Source: Acidimicrobiaceae bacterium (GTDB lineage: Bacteria; Actinomycetota; Acidimicrobiia; Acidimicrobiales; RAAP-2). Taken from it: DNA of 64,000 nt. Below, in pieces: positions 59,738-64,000 of the stretch (positions within the stretch are counted from its first letter, which is position 1; every line of letters begins with the position of its first letter). The translations under genes and the position numbers were made by a program. Under the pieces are notes generated by a model that was not told where the DNA came from, ran no database searches, and worked only from the letters and a program-made list of their open reading frames with translations. The stretch spans positions 79,105 through 143,104 of the forward strand of contig PKYQ01000018.1 in the NCBI GenBank assembly GCA_003133685.1, given 5' to 3'.

Positions 59738-60421
59738 AGGGACCTTGACATTGACCGCACCACACTTATTGGATTCCCATTGAAGTTGGCGTGTCGAGCC
59801 GCGTGACGGTTGGAACAGTCACCGTTATCAGCGGCTCCGTCTGCACAAGAGCGGCAACGACCATGGATGCGTCCGAAAATGCTGATCATTGACATGCTCC
59901 CTGCCGCCGACCAGTCTTCCCGGCACACCTTTGAGACGTGGACTGATATTAGCCCACGGCGTGTCAAGACTCGTCCCGGAGGAACTAGTCAACGCCCCGT
60001 TTCAACCAGGTGACAAACTCGTGCCATTCGCCGATTATTTCGATTTCGGACAATTCGGAGATTCAAAATTAACTATTCTCTAAATGCTCGGAGGGGCCGC
60101 GTCTTTCCAGTTTTGAGGACACTACGATTTGCCATTTTCACCCAGGGGCCGATTCACGAAAATCTTGTCCTTCAGTATTTCTTGGTTCGGTCGGAACCAA
60201 TTACGAGTTGCCGCGAATGGGAGCGTCGACTTCAGGAGCGTCTCGCCACTTTGTGCATGTATAGACCACATCGTCGGAAGCCTCCATCAGCGGATTGTGC
60301 ACTGTTCGCGTTCAGCGTGCGGGTTCACGTCGGGCCAGCGACATTGAGGTGATTGCACGGAGTTCATTACTAGCGATCTTGAAAAATCGTCTTCCAATAC
60401 CTCACAAGTAGCATCTCGTTC
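59738..60421. other. 684-base region without a convincing gene
   Basis: ORFs of 64 to 82 codons cross this stretch on both strands, but none has a ribosome binding site, family resemblance or actinobacterial codon pattern. Local composition is more AT-rich than the window in general. It may be decayed coding sequence; I cannot name an ancestor. TAGCAT at its right end, seven bases before the DUF998 ATG, may be a -10 box. Confidence 0.5.
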
Positions 60422-61119
60422 ATGTCACTAGTGCGGTCCCGACCAAGAGATTCTCTGTTGCTAACCGCCCTAGGGGCCATCGCAGGACCGCTCTTCGTGA
60501 CAGCGTTCACCGTGATCGGCGCAAAGCGAGCCGGATATGACTGGAAGCGTCATGCAGTGAGTTCGTTGGGAACAGAACGAAACGGGTGGACTCAGCGTCT
60601 CAATTTCGTGCTGACCGGAATCATGTATGTCTTCGCCGCATCAGGTCTTGCAAGAAGTTCCCGAAATGTCGTCGGATCGCGTCTCGTTCCGGCGTTGGTC
60701 GGAGCAGCTGGAGTGGGATTGATCGGCTCAGGGGTCTTCGTTACAGACCCAGTAGGTGGATTCCCGCCGCCTTCTACTGTTGACGATGAATCGGAGGTTG
60801 ACGCAATTACGATTCAGCACAGACTCGTTCCGGCCAATTACATAATCTTTTCGCCATCCCCATTTTCGTCGGAGTACCTCTGGCGGGCGCATTGTCGGCC
60901 GTGTCTTTTGGTAGGAGTCGAAACTATTGGTGGGCGGCATATTCGGCTGGTTCCAGCCTGCTCATGGTGGCTAGTTTCATTTTGTTTGGCGCGGCCTTCG
61001 GTGAAAAACCACATCTGGCCGGGAGGGGCGGCATCTTTCAACGGCTTTCTGTTGTCGCAGGCTTTGGCTGGATGAGTGCCATATCAATCCGCGCATTTTC
61101 TTCGCCTCTAGCGCGGTGA
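60422..61119 (+). pseudogene. DUF998-family membrane protein, frameshifted
   Basis: The N-terminal part (AIAGPLFVTAFTVIGAKRAGYDWKRHAVSSLGTERNGW, through GVFVTDPVGGFPPP) is a normal DUF998 start. The C-terminal part continues in another frame as QLHNLFAIPIFVGVPLAGA, then SAVSFGRSRNYWWAA to the stop at 61119. A single missing base between about 60795 and 60840 joins the two. No slippery heptamer is evident, so this is a pseudogene or a sequencing error, not programmed frameshifting. The intact protein would have about six TM helices. Confidence 0.8.
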
Positions 61120-61348
61120 TCTTATTCGTTCAAGTCTGATCCAAGACTGAATTCGCCATTAGATTGTTGACGTCGGCCCGCCGACTTGACAGTCATTAGG
61201 AGCATCAGCAGCAAGAAGCAAAAGTACTGGTCACGTCCTATTTCTGCGAGTCAGTATTTGGTTGTGTTGGTTTGGGCGTTACATGGGCGCTTAGCCTTCG
61301 CTTTTCTTGCCGTATGGGCCATAATGTGAACACTTCTAGGAGCCACGT

Positions 61349-62497
61349 ATGAAGCGCAAGATTGCCGTCAGTATCGCCAGCGTTGCACTCTGTCTCGGTG
61401 GGCTCGTTGTAGCTCAGGCGGGCGCAACGACGAGAACGGTTGGCGCCTCGGGTGGCTCGCTAACGTTCACTGCCACGGTGAGAAACGCCACGACCTGCGC
61501 CTGGTCATCGAGACCGACAATCACGGGATTCGCAAAGACCGTGAAGTGCAAGACCGGCACCGTCGCTCGCTCGGCCAGGTTCACGGCGAACACCTGGACC
61601 ACGGCGAAGTCCTACGAGGTCACACTGATCGTGCGCGGCAAGACCACAACGATTGATCGCTGGAAGGTCAATCAGGCCGGAGAGACACCACCGACCAAGA
61701 CTACGACCACGACAACAACAACGGTGCCACCTACTACAACCACAACGGCCTCCTCGATGTTCTACATCAGCCTCGGTGACTCCTATGCCGCAGGGTCCGA
61801 AGATGCCGGGGGATACACCACCAAGGTGGTCACCGACGTCGCTCCGACACACACGCTGATATTGCGCAACTTCGCGTGCGGTGGTGCGACGACGACGTCG
61901 ATGATGAGTGCTATCGGTTGTTCGGGCGTTCTCGCTTCGCCCGACGGCGTGGCCTACCCGACAACGACCCAGTTGGCGGCCGCAATAAGCTTCATCGATG
62001 CGCATCCCGGTCAAATTGGACTTATCACGATCACGATCGGCGGCAACGACCTCGGCGGCACTGCGGACAACGCATCGACGATAGCGACCAACATCGCCAA
62101 CATCTCGGCGCAGCTTCGCGCTGCGGCAGGTACATCGGTTCCCATCATCGGGCTCACCTATTTCGACGTTGATCTTGCTGATTGGCTTAGTGGCCCGAGC
62201 GGCGTAGCGATTGCCAAGGAGTCAGTCACCGCCGTTCAACAAGTTATCAATCCGGATTGGAAGACGGCTTACGCCTCGTCGAATGTTGCGTTCGTAGACG
62301 TCGACGCTGCGTCCGGTGCCTACACTCCCCTTACCCAGTTAGTGAATTACTCGACGTACGGTGAGATTCCTTACGCGGTGGCCCAGGTTTGCATTCTGAC
62401 AAATATGTGCAGTCAGAACGACGTCCACCCGACCGACGCTGGTTACACACTGATCGCCCAGCAGATAGTGCTCGCCTACCTCCAACTGGTCTCCTGA
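61349..62497 (+). CDS. Secreted SGNH/GDSL hydrolase with Thr-rich linker
   Basis: A 382-aa exported protein. A signal peptide (IAVSIASVALCLGGLVVAQA) is followed by a small beta-rich N-terminal domain with two cysteines (about residues 30-110), a TTTTTTTTVPPTTTTT linker and an SGNH hydrolase domain. Block I is SLGDSYAAG with the nucleophile Ser, block II NFACGGATTTS, block III GGNDLGG and block V DVHPTDAGY. Esterase or lipase activity outside the cell is expected. TAGGAG precedes the ATG. Confidence 0.88.
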   Translation: MKRKIAVSIASVALCLGGLVVAQAGATTRTVGASGGSLTFTATVRNATTCAWSSRPTITGFAKTVKCKTGTVARSARFTANTWTTAKSYEVTLIVRGKTTTIDRWKVNQAGETPPTKTTTTTTTTVPPTTTTTASSMFYISLGDSYAAGSEDAGGYTTKVVTDVAPTHTLILRNFACGGATTTSMMSAIGCSGVLASPDGVAYPTTTQLAAAISFIDAHPGQIGLITITIGGNDLGGTADNASTIATNIANISAQLRAAAGTSVPIIGLTYFDVDLADWLSGPSGVAIAKESVTAVQQVINPDWKTAYASSNVAFVDVDAASGAYTPLTQLVNYSTYGEIPYAVAQVCILTNMCSQNDVHPTDAGYTLIAQQIVLAYLQLVS

Positions 62498-62827
62498 TTC
62501 GTCAGCCCAATGTAAGTGGAGCTCCGTTCGGAGCTCAATGTAAGTGGAGCTCCGTTCGTTGAGTTGTCCTCCCACCGTCTTAGCAATGCCAGTGCTCGAA
62601 GGGACATCGAATTAACGACAGTGAGAGTGAACCTGGCGCATCAACACAACGAATTTCAACCGCGTTGAGACTCCGTCTGTGCTCGGCGTCTTCCGAATAC
62701 GGTCTCCGCAGGGCTTCCGAGAGCTGTCTGCGAATTTGTCCACTTGCCGTAGTACAACGGCGTCCGACCATTTCCAAGGAGGGCGGTCAGGCTAGTAATC
62801 GATGCCTCTATAAAGCAAATCGACGCG
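62498..62827. other. 330-base intergenic region flanking the IS remnant
   Basis: Holds the 23-base direct repeat described separately and otherwise no recognisable gene. A 65-codon minus-strand ORF (62580-62777) has no supporting signal. The right part probably includes the outer end of the degraded IS110 element. Confidence 0.45.
62508..62558. repeat. Two 23-base direct repeats with an internal hairpin
   Basis: CAATGTAAGTGGAGCTCCGTTCG occurs twice, at 62508 and 62536, separated by five bases. The junction forms the inverted repeat GAGCTCCG-TT-CGGAGCTC (62519-62536). There is no T-run, so it is not a classical terminator. It may be a duplication footprint linked to the nearby insertion sequences. 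Confidence 0.75.
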
Positions 62828-63203
62828 TCATGCCGCTTTAGCGATTGACAACCTTGCTCGATGGTCGGCCATGACGCGCTGAAAGATCTCGCGGGCGAGG
62901 TGTCGCTTGAGACAGCGAATGATGTCCTTTTTGGTCAGCCCCTCCTCGGTGCGCCGGCTCATGTAAGCAATGGTCGGTGCGTGATATTGCATTCGAACGA
63001 CGATGGCTCGATAGATTGCGGCGTTGGCTTGTCGGTGGCCACCGCGGTAGAGCCGGTGCTTGTTCGTGAGTCCCGACGAGGCCGGGATGGGACAGACGCC
63101 GCAGAGCTTTGCGAACGCCGCTTCGGAGTGGATTCGCTCGGGGTTGTCGCCGAAGACGATGAGCACCTCGGCGGCGACGTCGGGGCCAATGGAAAGATCC
63201 CTC
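62828..63203 (-). pseudogene. IS110-family transposase, C-terminal fragment
   Basis: About 125 residues of the Transposase_20 domain: SIGPDVAAEVLIVFGDNPER, KLCGVCPIPASSGLTNKHRL, RGGHRQANAAIYR and KKDIIRCLKRHLAREIF. The N-terminal RuvC-like DEDD domain is missing. The homology stops where the IS3 left end begins (about 63204), so the element was probably cut by that insertion. The first 27 residues of the track ORF come from IS3 DNA. Confidence 0.85.
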
Positions 63204-63262
63204 TGAACTGATCCACTAGTAATGCGAGTCCCGATGCTCCAAAATGGAGCGTGGAGGACAGC

Positions 63263-63541
63263 ATGAAACAGCGACGTCACTCACCCGAACAGGTGATCCG
63301 AAAGCTTGCCGAAGGCGAGAAGTTGTTCAACCAAGGCGAGGTCATCGCCGAGGTCTGTCGTCAACTCGAGATCACCGAGTCGACCTGGCACCGCTGGCGC
63401 AACCAATACGGCGGCATGAAGGCCAACGACGCGAAGCGACTGAAGGAACTCGAGAAGGAGAACACCCAGTTAAAGCGCATCGTCGCCAATCAGGCCCTCG
63501 ACATCGACGTGTTGAGGTTCGTCGCCGAGGGAAAATCCTGA
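63263..63541 (+). CDS. IS3-family transposase OrfA
   Basis: A 92-aa helix-turn-helix protein from ATG 63263 (GGAGG with a four-base spacing; the track start is four codons earlier). RHSPEQVIRKLAEGEKL and EITESTWHRWRNQYGGM form the HTH, and a leucine-zipper-like tail (LKELEKENTQLKRIVANQALD) follows. It binds the element ends. Confidence 0.92.
   Translation: MKQRRHSPEQVIRKLAEGEKLFNQGEVIAEVCRQLEITESTWHRWRNQYGGMKANDAKRLKELEKENTQLKRIVANQALDIDVLRFVAEGKS
63529..63535 (+). other. Candidate -1 frameshift site GGGAAAA
   Basis: The heptamer lies two codons before the orfA stop in the X XXY YYZ register (G GGA AAA). A -1 slip would join orfA to the orfB frame, reading on as ILTPNRRR. IS3 elements normally make the OrfAB transposase this way. 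I did not identify the downstream stimulatory structure. Confidence 0.65.
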
Positions 63542-64000
63542 CCCCGAACCGTCGGCGTCAAGTGGTCGTTGCACTTGAGCAGCAGTTCGGGGTGTCGGAA
63601 CGCCGAGCGTGCGTCGTGATTGGCCAGAGTCGATCTACGCAACGACTCACTCCGCCGAGTCCCTCGGCCGATGAGGAGAAGTTGCGCGCCTTCCTTCGAG
63701 CTTTCGCCACGCGCCATCCCCGTTGGGGCTGGCGCCGCGCCCACGACGCGGCACTCGCGGCCGGGTGGCACGTGAACCACAAGCGACTGCAGCGTTTATG
63801 GCGTGACGAGGGCCTCAAAGTCCCCTATCGCAAGAAGAAAAATCGACTCACCGGCATTGGCGTGCAGCTCGGCGCCATGCGTCCGATCGCCCCCAACGTC
63901 ATCTGGGCGATGGACTTTCAGTTCGACCAGACGAGCAACCTGCGCACCATCAAGATGCTCAACATCATCGATGAGTTCACTAGGTGCGCGGGTCAGAATC
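63541..64000 (+). CDS. IS3-family transposase OrfB, partial
   Basis: Open in the -1 frame relative to orfA and cut by the window end, so absent from the ORF track. It encodes FATRHPRWGWRRAHDAALAA and LQRLWRDEGLKVPYRKKKNR (the HTH_21 region), then the start of the DDE integrase core, VIWAMDFQFDQTSN with the first catalytic Asp, and NIIDEFTR. It is probably expressed as an OrfAB fusion; GTG 63562 could be an internal start. Confidence 0.9.

Larger units (their letters stand above)
63204..64000 (+). mobile_element. IS3-family insertion sequence, left part
   Basis: Starts near TGAACTGATCC at 63204, where the IS110 homology breaks off, and runs past the window edge. It carries orfA and the beginning of orfB in the -1 frame. 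The right end and target duplication are not visible. The boundary is inferred from the broken homology and the TG start usual for IS3 ends. Confidence 0.75.

Noticed and set aside
59889-60083. 64-codon ORF in the intergenic region
   Set aside because: No ribosome binding site, homology or conserved-looking motif.
60422-61119. Programmed frameshift in the DUF998 gene
   Set aside because: No slippery heptamer is present near the frame change; a one-base deletion is the simpler explanation.

Overview
The window looks like a chromosomal segment of a high-GC actinobacterium. The high GC, many GTG starts, actinobacterial-type SerC and LeuA, a PadR cassette and a leucine attenuator in front of leuA all fit. 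An Acidimicrobiia-like lineage is my best guess, but it is an inference. No rRNA, tRNA or CRISPR array was found. Many genes appear to be transcribed without a leader: a TANNNT-like -10 box sits six bases before the start codon.

Layout. 0-8.8 kb: a dienoyl-CoA isomerase-type crotonase, an acetyltransferase, an orphan sufB, a prolyl-oligopeptidase-family peptidase, a RodZ-C-terminus-like membrane protein, a flavin reductase and mutY. 7.8-12.6 kb: three probable ethylmalonyl-CoA pathway genes (mesaconyl-CoA hydratase, methylsuccinyl-CoA dehydrogenase, malyl-CoA lyase) with a Ni/Co permease between them that has a palindromic operator over its promoter. 12.8-20 kb: cell-envelope genes (NlpC/P60, lgt, GT87, a PadR plus PASTA-like cassette, a secreted Asp-box protein) and a MazF/PemK-like protein. 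20-26 kb: leuB-ilvE and greA-leuC-leuD, divergent. 26-39 kb: a sphingosine-phosphate-lyase-like enzyme coupled to an FGGY kinase, two unrelated 3-methyladenine glycosylases, a GGDEF/EAL protein, ACC deaminase, glycerate metabolism, a SWEET-like protein, and leuA behind a complete leucine attenuator. 39-41 kb: aldo/keto reductase and a racemase-fold protein that lacks one catalytic cysteine. 41-53 kb: the Kdp potassium region. 53-57 kb: serA, an aminotransferase and serC. 57-64 kb: a gene-poor right end with a frameshifted DUF998 gene, an SGNH hydrolase, an IS110 remnant and an IS3 element cut by the window edge.

The most unusual part is the Kdp region. The operon reads: unannotated 27-residue membrane microprotein, kdpF, kdpA, kdpB, kdpC, a DUF4118 membrane protein without a kinase, then a KdpD-like protein whose phospho-accepting histidine is replaced by lysine. 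Divergently transcribed is a second, short DUF4118-GAF histidine kinase with an intact H-box, followed by kdpE. This suggests that sensing and phosphotransfer have been split over several proteins.
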